A stretch of 64,000 nucleotides of DNA from Nocardia vermiculata NBRC 100427 (GCF_001613265.1 NZ_BDCA01000019.1:62001-126000), one strand, 5' to 3'. Shown: positions 1 to 8,685, counted from the first letter of the stretch. Notes: a model not told the origin generated them from the sequence alone. Program-made: numbers and translations.

Positions 1-1
1 G

Positions 2-103
2 GCCGCCCGCACCGGAAAGATCGGTGACGGCAAGGTCTGGGTGAGCCCGGTCGAATCGGTGATCCGGGTTCGCACCGGCGAACGTGGTGCCGACGCACTG
101 TAG
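2..103 (+). CDS. glnB: Nitrogen regulatory protein PII, C-terminal end (partial)
   Basis: Only the last 33 codons are inside the window, so the start is missing. The visible residues contain the PII C-terminal signature TGKIGDGKVWV followed by a VIRVRTGERG strand, which in PII proteins closes the trimer core and helps bind ATP. PII senses 2-oxoglutarate and ATP/ADP. In Actinobacteria its T-loop is adenylylated by the product of the next gene. A strong hairpin 13 bp after the stop separates it from glnD. Identification rests on this signature plus the glnB-glnD order. Confidence 0.9.
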   Translation, partial: AARTGKIGDGKVWVSPVESVIRVRTGERGADAL

Positions 104-116
104 GAATGACAGGTCC

Positions 117-162
117 GGGCAGCCCCGCTCCCGGCCGGAGACGGCCGGGAACGGGGCTGCCC
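117..162 (+). terminator. Hairpin between glnB and glnD
   Basis: A near-perfect inverted repeat: the left arm 117-137 pairs with 142-162 around a GAGA loop, with one mismatch in 21 pairs. There is no T-tract, as is common for actinobacterial terminators. It begins 13 bp after the glnB stop and ends about 14 bp before the glnD start, so it could also attenuate read-through into glnD. Confidence 0.7.
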
Positions 163-175
163 GCATGAACGGGCG

Positions 176-2626
176 GTGGTTGCGGGGATGAGTGCAGACG
201 GATTGTCCGATGGTGCCAAGGATTTGGTGACCGCGCGAGATCGGTTGCTCCGGGGTGAGGACCCCCGCCGGCCGCGCCTGACCGCGGATGCGCTGCGGGA
301 GGCCCTGGTCGACCTGCACGAGCTGTGGCTGACCGGCAAGGGCGCCGAACTGGGCATCACACCCGGTAGCGGTCTGGCCGTGGTGGCTGTCGGTGGCCTG
401 GGGCGCCGGGAGATGGTGCCCTACTCGGATCTGGACCTGGTACTGCTGCACGACGATGTCGACCCCGCCCGCGTCGCCGAGGTCGCCGACGCGCTCTGGT
501 ACCCCCTGTGGGACGCCCACATCGCACTCGATCACAGCGTGCGCACGGTGCCGCAGGCGCTGCGGGTGGCCGCCACCGATCTGACCGCCGCGCTGGGGAT
601 GCTCGACGCGCGGCACATCGTGGGCGACGCCGAATTGAGCAATCTGCTGATCGGCGGGGTGCGCCGGGAATGGCGTACCGGAATCCAGCCGCGCTTCACC
701 GAATTGGTCGAGCAGGTGAAGGTGCGCTGGCAGCGCAGCGGCGAGGTCGCCCATCGTGCCGAACCCGACCTCAAGAACGGCCGCGGTGGCCTGCGCGATA
801 TTCAGCTACTCGATGCGCTGGCCGTCGCGCATCTGACCGATGCCGTGCCGGGGCTGGGACCGGATGTGCCCGGTGGCGGACTCGAGCAAGCACACCGTCG
901 ACTGCTGGATGTGCGTACCGAACTGCAGCGGGTGGCCGGCCGCGCCCGCGATCAGCTTCGTGCCCAGGACGCCGACGAGATCGGTGCCGCCCTGCGTATC
1001 GGGGACCGATTCGACCTCGCGCGCACGCTCAGTGACGCCGCGCGGACAGTCGGCTATTCGGTGGATGTGGGTCTGCGGACCGCCGGTAACGCCCTGCCGC
1101 GTCGTGGGCTGGCCCGATTGCGTCGCCTGCCGGTGCGCCGCCCACTCGACGAGGGAGTGGTCGAACATGCGGGGGAGGTCGTGCTGGCCCGCGACGCGCG
1201 CCCGCAACGCGACCCCGGGCTCATCCTGCGAGTGGCGGCGGCCTCGGCGCGGACCGGGCTGCCGATGTCGGCCACCACGCTGGCCCGGCTGGCCGAGGAT
1301 GCACCGGAACTACGGGAGCCGTGGCCGCGCGAGGCGGTCGGTGATCTGCTGGTACTGCTGGGAGCCGGACGTGCGACGATCGACGCGATCGAGGCGCTGG
1401 ACCGTACCGGGTTGTGGGGCAGGCTCTTTCCGGAGTGGGGTGCGGTGCGCGACCTGCCGCCGCGCGACGCCCTGCACACCTGGACCGTCGACCGGCATCT
1501 GGTCGAGGCAGTCGTCTACGCCAGTGCGCTCAGCACCCGCGTCGCCCGTCCCGACCTGCTGCTGCTCGGTGCGCTGCTGCACGATCTCGGCAAGGGGCGC
1601 ACCGAGGACCACAGTGTGGTCGGGGCGGAGCTGGCGACCCGGATCGGGAGCCGACTCGGATTGTGGCCCGAGGATGTGCGGACGCTGTCGGCAATCGTGC
1701 GCTATCACCTGCTGCTTCCGGAGACGGCCACCCGGCGCGATCTCGACGATCCCGCCACCGCCGCGCGCGTGGTGACGGCGCTCGACGGGGACCGGCGGCT
1801 GCTGGAAATACTGCACACTCTCGCCGAGGCCGACTCGCTGGCCACCGGGCCCGGGGTATGGGGGGAATGGAAAGCATCGCTGATCGGTGAGCTGGTGCGC
1901 CGCGCACGGGCGGCCATGACGGGCGAGCCGCACACCCGCAGTGCGGAATTCGCCCGGGTACCGGTCGATCCCGCCCTTCTGGCCAAGGCCGCGGCGGGCG
2001 GGGTGCAGGTGGAGCTGCGGCCCGGCGACGGCCGCTACACCCATATCGTCACGGTGATCGCCCCCGATACCGCGGGTCTGCTCTCCGACGCGGCCGGGGT
2101 GCTGGCACTGCATTCGCTGCGCGTGCTCTCGGCCACCCTGTCCGGCAGCGGTGCCGCGGCGATCGACACCTTCGTGGTCAGCCCGATATTCGGTGATCCG
2201 CCCGACGCCGGACTGCTGCGCCAGGATCTGATCCGGGCGATCAACGGCGATCTGGATCCGGCCGCGGCCGTGGCCGCCAAGGAACGCGAGACCGGGGTCC
2301 GGGTCAGCCCGTATGCGCAGGCACAGCCGCGAGTGATCTGGACCGAGAGTGACGAACCCGGTCGGGTGCTGCTCGAGATCCGCGCCGAGGACCGCGTCGG
2401 GTTGCTCGGGCGCTTGGCTGCCGCTCTGGCCGCACAGAACGTGGATGTGCGCTGGGCGAAGGTGGTGACGATGGGATCGGTGGTCGTGGACGCATTCGGG
2501 CTGGAACTCGGGGAGACCGATTCGCCGCTGCGGCGACGGGAGATGGAAAGCGCCCTGCTGGCGGTGGTTCCGCATCAGGAACCGAAGAAACCGAGCGAAA
2601 CGGACAGAAAGACTATTACGGGCTAG
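176..2626 (+). CDS. glnD: PII uridylyl/adenylyltransferase and removing enzyme GlnD
   Basis: Bifunctional nucleotidyltransferase that modifies and demodifies PII in response to nitrogen status; in Actinobacteria the modification is usually adenylylation. The nucleotidyltransferase site is visible near residues 70-92 (GGLGRREMVPYSDLDLVLL, with the metal-binding DxD-like pair). A middle HD phosphohydrolase domain follows at about residues 465-485 (LLHDLGKG), with two ACT-type sensing domains after about residue 620. The 816-aa length is normal. The start is GTG 176; ATG 188, four codons later, is equally possible because neither has a clear ribosome site. It follows glnB, as in most Actinobacteria. 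Confidence 0.93.
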   Translation: MVAGMSADGLSDGAKDLVTARDRLLRGEDPRRPRLTADALREALVDLHELWLTGKGAELGITPGSGLAVVAVGGLGRREMVPYSDLDLVLLHDDVDPARVAEVADALWYPLWDAHIALDHSVRTVPQALRVAATDLTAALGMLDARHIVGDAELSNLLIGGVRREWRTGIQPRFTELVEQVKVRWQRSGEVAHRAEPDLKNGRGGLRDIQLLDALAVAHLTDAVPGLGPDVPGGGLEQAHRRLLDVRTELQRVAGRARDQLRAQDADEIGAALRIGDRFDLARTLSDAARTVGYSVDVGLRTAGNALPRRGLARLRRLPVRRPLDEGVVEHAGEVVLARDARPQRDPGLILRVAAASARTGLPMSATTLARLAEDAPELREPWPREAVGDLLVLLGAGRATIDAIEALDRTGLWGRLFPEWGAVRDLPPRDALHTWTVDRHLVEAVVYASALSTRVARPDLLLLGALLHDLGKGRTEDHSVVGAELATRIGSRLGLWPEDVRTLSAIVRYHLLLPETATRRDLDDPATAARVVTALDGDRRLLEILHTLAEADSLATGPGVWGEWKASLIGELVRRARAAMTGEPHTRSAEFARVPVDPALLAKAAAGGVQVELRPGDGRYTHIVTVIAPDTAGLLSDAAGVLALHSLRVLSATLSGSGAAAIDTFVVSPIFGDPPDAGLLRQDLIRAINGDLDPAAAVAAKERETGVRVSPYAQAQPRVIWTESDEPGRVLLEIRAEDRVGLLGRLAAALAAQNVDVRWAKVVTMGSVVVDAFGLELGETDSPLRRREMESALLAVVPHQEPKKPSETDRKTITG

Positions 2627-2819
2627 GTTTACCAACCGCTCGACGTTTCCGGGCCGAACCTGGTCAACTGCAATGTTTGTGGTTGATCAAACTGTTGCCG
2701 CGCGCTGTACTCAATGTGATCTCGGGCACTTTAGCATCTGTAATTGATCGTGATACGAGCTGTTCGAACCGTTGCGTTACCTGTCCGGCGAGTTGGGTTC
2801 GTTCGATGGGAGCAGGTCG

Positions 2820-3131
2820 ATGGCAATCGAAGTCGTTTCCGCATCCATGATCACCAGTGATTCGACCCACCACATCGCTCGCTGCGTCGGCGGCGACCGC
2901 TGGGTGGTGTCCTGGCTTCCGGGCCGCACCCTCACCGGCGAGCAGGCCGTGACGGCCGTGACGCTCGCCGGAGTCTCCGTCGACGATCACCCTGTGGACG
3001 GAGACTGGGCGGTCATGGACGCCATGGCGCTGCCACTCGGGCTGACCGGCCGGGAAGCCGTCTTCCTGGTCGCCTGTGAGCAGCACGAGCTGGACCGGCC
3101 GGGGGATTCCCGGTCGTGTGCGCTGTCCTAG
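2820..3131 (+). CDS. Small hypothetical protein between glnD and ffh
   Basis: A 103-aa soluble protein that I do not recognise. The start ATG 2820 is chosen because GGGAGC lies a few bases upstream; an ATG at 2772 is in frame but lacks a ribosome site. The sequence has no signal peptide or membrane segment. It has a Trp-rich stretch (GGDRWVVSWLPGR) and ends with a hydrophobic FLVACEQHEL motif. It lies alone on the + strand between two core genes, with spacers of 193 bp before and 110 bp after. Coding looks real from the codon pattern, but the function is unknown. Confidence 0.6.
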   Translation: MAIEVVSASMITSDSTHHIARCVGGDRWVVSWLPGRTLTGEQAVTAVTLAGVSVDDHPVDGDWAVMDAMALPLGLTGREAVFLVACEQHELDRPGDSRSCALS

Positions 3132-3241
3132 TGGCCGACCCGCACCGGGCCGGTTCGGCGAGGGCGAATCCACCGATCGCGAGATTGCCCGTACCCTGGT
3201 AACCCGAGTGACGTCCCTCGACGAGACCAGGAGCGCGATCG

Positions 3242-4903
3242 GTGTTCGAATCCCTGTCCGACCGGTTGACCGGTGCCCTGAAAGATCTGCGTGGCAAGGG
3301 ACGCCTGTCGCCGGCCGATATCGACGCCACCGCGCGTGAGATCCGGCTCGCCCTGCTCGAGGCCGATGTGGCCCTGCCCGTGGTGCGGCCGTTCATCGCC
3401 AAGATCAAGGAGCGCGCCAAGGGAGCCGAGGTCTCGGCCGCGCTGAATCCGGCGCAGCAGGTCGTCAAGATCGTCAACGAGGAACTGATCGGCATCCTCG
3501 GTGGTGAGACCCGCCGACTGCAGCTCGCCAAGACCCCGCCGACGGTCATCATGCTGGCGGGTCTGCAGGGCGCCGGTAAGACCACACTGGCCGGCAAGCT
3601 GGCCAAATACTTGAAGGGGCAGGGGCACACCCCACTGCTGGTGGCCTGTGACCTGCAGCGCCCCGGTGCGGTGACGCAGTTGCAGGTGGTCGGCGAGCGG
3701 GCCGGCGTTCCGGTCTTCGCCCCGCACCCCGGCACCACTGTTGCGACTGGCGGCGCGAGCGAGCCCTCCGTGGTTACGCAGGCTGCCTCCTCCGGGTCTG
3801 ACGCTGTCGCCGCGACCGGTGGCGGCGAGAACGCGCTGGGTATCACCGCGGCCGACCCGATCCACGTCGCCGAGTCCGGTGTCGAGGAGGCCCGGCAGAA
3901 GCACTACGACATCGTCATCGTCGACACCGCCGGACGGCTGGGCATCGACGAGGAACTGATGCGGCAGGCCGCCGGTATCCGCGACGCCGTCCAGCCCGAC
4001 GAAACCCTGTTCGTCCTCGATGCCATGATCGGCCAGGACGCGGTATCCACCGCCGAGGCGTTCCGTGACGGCGTGGGCTTCACCGGCGTCGTGCTCACCA
4101 AGCTCGACGGTGATGCACGCGGTGGCGCGGCCCTGTCGGTGCGTGAGGTCACCGGCATGCCGATCATGTTCGCCTCCACCGGTGAGAAGCTCGAGGATTT
4201 CGATGTCTTCCACCCCGATCGCATGTCCAGCCGCATTCTCGGCATGGGCGACCTGCTCACCCTGATCGAACAGGCCGAACAGGTCTACGACCAGCAGCAG
4301 GCCGAGGACGCTGCGCGCAAGATCGGCTCCGGGGAACTCACCCTCGAGGACTTCCTCGACCAGATGCTGGCCATCCGCAAGATGGGCCCGATCGGGAACC
4401 TGCTCGGCATGCTGCCCGGCGCGGGCCAGATGAAGGATGTCCTCGAACAGGTCGACGACAAACAGCTCGATCGGGTGCAGGCCATCATTCGTGGCATGAC
4501 CCCCGCCGAGCGGGCCAACCCCAAGATCATCAACGCTTCTCGCCGGCTGCGTATCGCCAACGGTTCTGGTGTCACCGTGACCGATGTCAACCAGCTGGTC
4601 GACCGGTTCTTCGAGGCCCGCAAGATGATGGCGGCCATGGGCCGGCAGATGGGGATGCCCGGATCGCGGCGCAACACCAAGGGGAAAAAGGGCAAGAAGG
4701 GCAAGAAGGGTGGGCGTGGGCCCACACCGCCGAAGGGAATGCGGGGCGGGTTCCCCGGAATGCCCGGCATGCCGCCGGGGATGCCCGGGCTGCCTCCCGC
4801 CGCCGGCGGGCCCGACCTGTCGAATATGCCTGCGGGACTGGACGAATTGCCTCCCGGTCTGGAGGGATTCGACCTCTCGAAGTTGAAGTTCCCCAAGAAC
4901 TGA
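3242..4903 (+). CDS. ffh: Signal recognition particle GTPase Ffh (SRP54)
   Basis: Binds signal sequences and 4.5S RNA and delivers ribosomes to FtsY at the membrane. The N domain occupies about residues 1-95. The G domain carries P-loop GLQGAGKTT (107-115), DLQRPGA (137-143), DTAGR and TKLDG. A methionine-rich M domain follows, then a lysine-rich GKKGKKGKKGG and Met/Pro/Gly tail after about residue 480. The start is GTG 3242. At 553 aa it is longer than usual, partly from the tail and partly from a low-complexity insertion at residues 165-196 (GTTVATGG...VAATGGGENALG) just before the DTAGR motif. No catalytic motif is lost. Confidence 0.96.
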   Translation: MFESLSDRLTGALKDLRGKGRLSPADIDATAREIRLALLEADVALPVVRPFIAKIKERAKGAEVSAALNPAQQVVKIVNEELIGILGGETRRLQLAKTPPTVIMLAGLQGAGKTTLAGKLAKYLKGQGHTPLLVACDLQRPGAVTQLQVVGERAGVPVFAPHPGTTVATGGASEPSVVTQAASSGSDAVAATGGGENALGITAADPIHVAESGVEEARQKHYDIVIVDTAGRLGIDEELMRQAAGIRDAVQPDETLFVLDAMIGQDAVSTAEAFRDGVGFTGVVLTKLDGDARGGAALSVREVTGMPIMFASTGEKLEDFDVFHPDRMSSRILGMGDLLTLIEQAEQVYDQQQAEDAARKIGSGELTLEDFLDQMLAIRKMGPIGNLLGMLPGAGQMKDVLEQVDDKQLDRVQAIIRGMTPAERANPKIINASRRLRIANGSGVTVTDVNQLVDRFFEARKMMAAMGRQMGMPGSRRNTKGKKGKKGKKGGRGPTPPKGMRGGFPGMPGMPPGMPGLPPAAGGPDLSNMPAGLDELPPGLEGFDLSKLKFPKN

Positions 4904-4969
4904 GACGAGGCTGCGGTGTCGGCCGGCGCGGCACTTCGGTCGGACGCTCGGCGTGATCAGGAGGTCTGT

Positions 4970-6070
4970 GTGCGGATGCATCTGCGGGGGACGGTTCTTC
5001 CCGGCGACGAGGTCCAGGATCTCTGGGTTCACGACGGGGTGATCTCGTTCGAACCGGTGCGGGGGGCCGAAACACTCTGCGACAGCGGGTGGATCGTGCC
5101 GGGCCTGGTGGACGCGCACTGTCATGTCGGCATCCGCTACGGCGGAGGCCACGAGGATCGCGAGGGCGCCGTCGCGCAGGCGGAAATAGAGCGTGAGGCG
5201 GGGGCGCTGCTGCTGCGCGATGCGGGATCACCGATCGATACCCGGTTCATCGACGATCGTCCCGAACTGCCGGAGATCATCCGGGCGGGCCGGCATATCG
5301 CCCGGCCCAAGCGGTATATCCGGGAACTGGGGATCGAGCTCGACGACGAGCGGGACCTGCCCGACATCGTCGCCGAACAGGCCCGCTTCGGAGACGGCTG
5401 GGTGAAGATCGTCGGCGACTGGATCGATCGGTCGGTGGGCGATCTGGCGCCGCTGTGGAGCGATGCCATCCTGACCGAGGCCATCGAGGCCGCGCATCGG
5501 GAAGGTGCCCGGGTGACCGCGCACGTCTTCGGTGAGGACGCGCTGCCCGGCCTGATCAATGCCGGAATCGACTGTCTCGAGCACGGCACCGGATTGACCG
5601 GCGACACCATCGCGATCATGGCCGAGCACGGCACCGCGCTGGTTCCGACGCTGGTCAACATCGACACGTTCCCCGATATCGCCGACAGTGCGACGAAATT
5701 CCCGGTGTACGCGGCCCATATGCGGGATTTGCACCGCCGCGTTCGCGACACGGTCGCCGATGCCCATGCCGCCGGGGTGCCGATCTATACCGGAACCGAC
5801 GCCGGAGGTTCGATCCGGCACGGGCGGATCGCCGACGAGATCGAGGCGCTGGCCGGGGCGGGGTTGTCTCGGCACGAGGCGCTGGCAGCCTCCTCGTGGC
5901 GGGCTCGGGAGTGGCTGCACCGACCCGGTGTCGAGGCCGGCGCACCGGCCGATTTCGTCGTCTACCGCACGGACCCGCGCGAGAGCCGCGAAGCCCTCGA
6001 CAGGCCCGCCTACGTCGTGTTGCGCGGGCAGGTATATCCCGGACGTGACCCCGTCACCGGTCATCGCTGA
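4970..6070 (+). CDS. Metal-dependent amidohydrolase
   Basis: A TIM-barrel amidohydrolase-superfamily enzyme of about 366 aa; the substrate is unknown. Visible metal ligands are HCH near residue 50, the bridging-lysine candidate in GWVKIVGDW, the His of VTAHVFGED, the His of DCLEHGTGL and the Asp of YTGTDAGGS. The set is complete and in family order, so the protein is probably active. I chose GTG 4970 because a perfect AGGAGG lies at 4959-4964; ATG 4976 is the alternative, and an in-frame GTG at 4916 lacks such a site. It follows ffh by 66 bp and precedes rpsP, a placement familiar from related Actinobacteria. Confidence 0.85.
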   Translation: MRMHLRGTVLPGDEVQDLWVHDGVISFEPVRGAETLCDSGWIVPGLVDAHCHVGIRYGGGHEDREGAVAQAEIEREAGALLLRDAGSPIDTRFIDDRPELPEIIRAGRHIARPKRYIRELGIELDDERDLPDIVAEQARFGDGWVKIVGDWIDRSVGDLAPLWSDAILTEAIEAAHREGARVTAHVFGEDALPGLINAGIDCLEHGTGLTGDTIAIMAEHGTALVPTLVNIDTFPDIADSATKFPVYAAHMRDLHRRVRDTVADAHAAGVPIYTGTDAGGSIRHGRIADEIEALAGAGLSRHEALAASSWRAREWLHRPGVEAGAPADFVVYRTDPRESREALDRPAYVVLRGQVYPGRDPVTGHR

Positions 6071-6151
6071 GCGGACCGCGGCGATTGCACCTTCCGTGCC
6101 GTGGGGTGCGAGAACCACCGGGCCGGGGTGATTTCTTCCGTTGTGAGTACA

Positions 6152-6163
6152 TCTGGCAGAATG
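6152..6163 (+). promoter_or_regulatory. Putative promoter -10 region of rpsP
   Basis: TCTGGCAGAATG sits about 200 bp before rpsP. An almost identical element, TCTGGCACAATG, lies upstream of rplS at 14527-14538. Sharing between two ribosomal-protein leaders suggests a promoter core. No good -35 box is visible here, so the call is tentative. Confidence 0.35.
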
Positions 6164-6275
6164 AACGACCGTCCGCGGTGATCCCCCGACCAGTTCGGCG
6201 GGGTGTGCACCGGGACAGTGTCAGCCCGTCTCCGGTTACGTACCGCGCGGCGGTCACACACTCAACGCAAAACCG

Positions 6276-6296
6276 GGCCCGCAATCGGTGCGGGCC
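6276..6296 (+). promoter_or_regulatory. Leader hairpin upstream of rpsP
   Basis: GGCCCGCA pairs with TGCGGGCC around a five-base loop, 67 bp before the rpsP start, inside the 293-bp gap after the amidohydrolase gene. It could be an attenuator or protein-binding element in the transcript leader, or a weak terminator. Nothing else in this gap looks like a gene. Confidence 0.3.
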
Positions 6297-6363
6297 GCTG
6301 AATTGCGCCGTGACCAACCAGGCTGCCTCCGGGTGGCCGCCATCGAAAGGCAAGTGCACAGCC

Positions 6364-6801
6364 ATGGCTGTCAAGATCAAGCTGACCCGTCTGGGCAAGA
6401 TCCGCAACCCCCAGTACCGCATCGTCGTCGCCGATGCGCGCACCCGCCGTGACGGCCGCTCCATCGAGAGCGTCGGCAAGTACCACCCCAAGGAAGAGCC
6501 CTCGCTGATCGAGGTCGACTCCGAGCGGGTGCAGTACTGGCTGGGCGTCGGCGCGCAGCCCACCGATCCGGTGAAGCGTCTGCTGGAGATCACCGGCGAC
6601 TGGCAGAAGTTCAAGGGCCTGCCGGGCGCCGAGGGCACCCTGAAGGTCAAGGCCGCCAAGACGAGCAAGCTGGACCTGTTCAACGCCGCGCTGGCCGCCG
6701 CCGACAACGAGCCGGTCGCCGAGGCCGTCACCCCCAAGAAGAAGAAGTCCAAGGCTGCCGCCGGTGACGAGGCGTCCGAGTCCACCGAGGCTGCCGAGTA
6801 A
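6364..6801 (+). CDS. rpsP: 30S ribosomal protein S16
   Basis: Small-subunit protein needed for 30S assembly. The first 80 or so residues are the conserved S16 fold (MAVKIKLTRLGKIRNPQYRI, DARTRRDGRSIESVG). Residues from about 110 form a Lys/Ala/Glu-rich tail, typical of actinobacterial S16, giving 145 aa. It starts at ATG 6364. Its TAA stop overlaps the ATG of the KH-protein gene by one base, pointing to coupled translation in an rpsP-khpA-rimM-trmD operon. Confidence 0.97.
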   Translation: MAVKIKLTRLGKIRNPQYRIVVADARTRRDGRSIESVGKYHPKEEPSLIEVDSERVQYWLGVGAQPTDPVKRLLEITGDWQKFKGLPGAEGTLKVKAAKTSKLDLFNAALAAADNEPVAEAVTPKKKKSKAAAGDEASESTEAAE

Positions 6802-7043
6802 TGAGTGTCGTCGTCGCCGATGCCGTCGAGCATCTGGTGCGTGGCATCGTTGCCAACCCGGACGACGTTCGCGTCGACCTGATCACCGGTCGTCGCGGGC
6901 GCACCGTGGAGGTCCACGTCAATCCCGAGGATCTGGGCAAGGTGATCGGTCGCGGCGGACGTACCGCGACCGCGCTGCGCACGCTGGTCGCCGGGATCGG
7001 TGGCCGGGGCATCCGGGTCGACGTGGTCGACACCGATCAGTAG
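6801..7043 (+). CDS. khpA: KH-domain RNA-binding protein KhpA
   Basis: An 80-aa single KH domain, with the GxxG RNA-contact loop visible as KVIGRGGRT around residues 50-58. Proteins of this family bind many small RNAs and mRNAs and act with ribosome maturation factors. It overlaps the rpsP stop by one base and its TAG stop abuts the rimM ATG directly, so it is embedded in the ribosome-maturation operon. Length and position match orthologues across Actinobacteria. Confidence 0.93.
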   Translation: MSVVVADAVEHLVRGIVANPDDVRVDLITGRRGRTVEVHVNPEDLGKVIGRGGRTATALRTLVAGIGGRGIRVDVVDTDQ

Positions 7044-7592
7044 ATGGAACTGGTAGTCGGGCGGGTCGCCAAATCGCACGGTGTGCGTGGTGAACTCGTG
7101 GTCGAGGTACGTACCGACGAGCCCGAACTTCGTTTCGCACCGGGTTCGCGCCTTCGCGGGCGGAAACCGAAAAGCGAAGCGGTACAGACGTATACGGTGG
7201 AGTCGGCCCGGGATCACTCGGGCCGGCTGCTCGTTCGTATCGAGGGCGTCGCCGACCGCACCGCCGCGGATGCATTGCGTGGCACCCTGTTGCTCATCGA
7301 TACCGCCGAGCTGGCGCCGTCGGAGGATCCCGACGAGTTCTACGATCACGAACTCGAGGGATTGAGCGTGCGTCTGGTCGACGGCACCCAGATCGGTACG
7401 GTGACCGAAGTTCTGCATTCGGCCGCGGGAGAACTGCTGTCGATCGAAGCGGGCGAGGGCGCGGGCGGTCGTGCCGGTCGCGAAATTCTGGTGCCGTTCG
7501 TCACCGCTATCGTGCCGACCGTGTCGATTGCCGAGGGCCTGATCGTCATCGATCCGCCCGAAGGTCTCCTGGACGACGAGGAGCACCGGTGA
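7044..7592 (+). CDS. rimM: Ribosome maturation factor RimM
   Basis: Binds S19 in the 30S head and assists late 16S rRNA processing. The N-terminal RimM barrel starts with the family motif VGRVAKSHGVRGELVV. The C-terminal PRC-barrel includes DEFYDHELEGLSV and ends EILVPFVTAIVPTVS...IDPPEGLLD. Length is 182 aa. It starts with no gap after the KH gene. Its last codons and TGA lie inside the first copy of a 72-bp direct repeat that fills the spacer before trmD. Confidence 0.96.
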   Translation: MELVVGRVAKSHGVRGELVVEVRTDEPELRFAPGSRLRGRKPKSEAVQTYTVESARDHSGRLLVRIEGVADRTAADALRGTLLLIDTAELAPSEDPDEFYDHELEGLSVRLVDGTQIGTVTEVLHSAAGELLSIEAGEGAGGRAGREILVPFVTAIVPTVSIAEGLIVIDPPEGLLDDEEHR

Positions 7593-7729
7593 AATACACT
7601 GCGCAGCCTTTTTGCCGGTGCGACCGGGTGCGGGTGTCCCGCAGAGCTACAGGAGCACCGGTGAAATACACTGCGCAGCCTTTTGCCGGTGCGACCGGGT
7701 GCGGGTGTCCCGCAGAGCTACAGGAGCAC
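7579..7729 (+). repeat. Tandem direct repeat across the rimM-trmD junction
   Basis: Copy 1 is 7579-7650 (72 bp) and copy 2 is 7651-7721 (71 bp). They are identical except for a run of five versus four T residues. A partial third copy, AGGAGCAC, occupies 7722-7729. Each unit begins with AGGAG and contains the last rimM codons with its TGA, so the duplication moved a copy of the gene end downstream. Within each unit are the palindromes CACCGGTG and CTGCGCAG and the hairpins CCGGTgcgACCGG and GCGGGtgtCCCGC. The last AGGAG serves trmD. Confidence 0.95.
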
Positions 7730-7737
7730 GAGTAGGG

Positions 7738-8478
7738 ATGCGCCCCGGAGCCGACGAGACCGGAGCCGGCGGCCCCGCGCTGCGCATCGACGTCGTCACC
7801 ATTTTCCCCGAGTATCTCGAGCCACTGCGCACCGCGTTGCTGGGCAAAGCGATCGAGAAGGGCATCGTCGAGGTCGACGTGCACAATCTGCGGGGCTGGA
7901 CGCACGATGTGCATCAGTCGGTGGACGATGCGCCCTACGGTGGCGGCCCCGGGATGGTCATGAAACCCACCGTGTGGGGGGATGCGCTCGATGAGGTGTG
8001 CCCGGACGACGCCCTGCTCGTGGTTCCCACGCCCGCTGGGGTGCCGTTCACGCAGGAGACCGCGCAACGCTGGTCGGCCGAATCGCATCTGGTGTTCGCG
8101 TGCGGTCGGTACGAGGGGATCGATCAGCGGGTCTTCGACGATGCGGCGCGCCGCGTGCGGGTGCAAGAGGTCAGCATCGGCGATTATGTGCTGATCGGCG
8201 GCGAGGCCGCGGTGCTGGTGATGGCCGAGGCGGTGGTCCGGCTGATCCCCGGGGTGTTGGGTAATCAGCAGTCCCACCAACAGGATTCGTTTTCCGACGG
8301 ATTGCTCGAAGGTCCCAGTTACACCCGCCCGGTGCGTTGGCGCGAACTGGATGTGCCCGAGATTCTGCTGTCGGGCAACCATGCGCGGATCGAGGCATGG
8401 CGCCGCGAGCAGTCCTTGGCCCGAACCCGGGACCGCCGGCCGGACCTGCTGCCGCGGGATCTGCCCGCGCCCGAGTAG
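7738..8478 (+). CDS. trmD: tRNA (guanine-37-N1)-methyltransferase TrmD
   Basis: SPOUT-class methyltransferase that makes m1G37 in tRNAs and prevents +1 frameshifting. The N-terminal strand RIDVVTIFPEYL and the trefoil-knot SAM site (ACGRYEGIDQRV, EVSIGDYVLIGGE, VLGNQQSHQQDSF) are all present. I start it at ATG 7738, 9 bp after AGGAGCAC, giving 246 aa. A longer frame reaching back through the tandem repeat would add residues translated from repeat DNA that the family lacks. It is the last gene of the rpsP-khpA-rimM-trmD operon. Confidence 0.95.
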   Translation: MRPGADETGAGGPALRIDVVTIFPEYLEPLRTALLGKAIEKGIVEVDVHNLRGWTHDVHQSVDDAPYGGGPGMVMKPTVWGDALDEVCPDDALLVVPTPAGVPFTQETAQRWSAESHLVFACGRYEGIDQRVFDDAARRVRVQEVSIGDYVLIGGEAAVLVMAEAVVRLIPGVLGNQQSHQQDSFSDGLLEGPSYTRPVRWRELDVPEILLSGNHARIEAWRREQSLARTRDRRPDLLPRDLPAPE

Positions 8479-8685
8479 CCGCCACGCCCGGGCCGACTCG
8501 GAAAGGGTGCGGCTGTGCCGTCGGTCCCGCCGGGAATCACAGCATGTGACGGTCCACGAAATCCCGCCCGGCCAGCGGTTTCGGCATATTGGACCGATCC
8601 GTTCCGGCGATAGCGGGTGCGGCCGGACGGATCGCGGTCGCGCCACTTCGTGGACTGTCGGCTGCCGACGGTAGTGTCAGCGAGC

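Noticed and set aside
3128..5152. 674-codon open frame on the - strand
   Set aside because: It is a shadow of ffh; the opposite strand has full SRP54 motifs.
3779..6335. CAGGCTGCCTCC shared by the ffh insert and the rpsP leader as an interspersed repeat
   Set aside because: Only 12 bases match exactly, and chance matches of this length are expected among all words of a 64-kb GC-rich window.
7612..7737. N-terminal extension of TrmD through the tandem repeat
   Set aside because: The extra residues derive from the repeat and match no TrmD; ATG 7738 has an AGGAG at proper distance.
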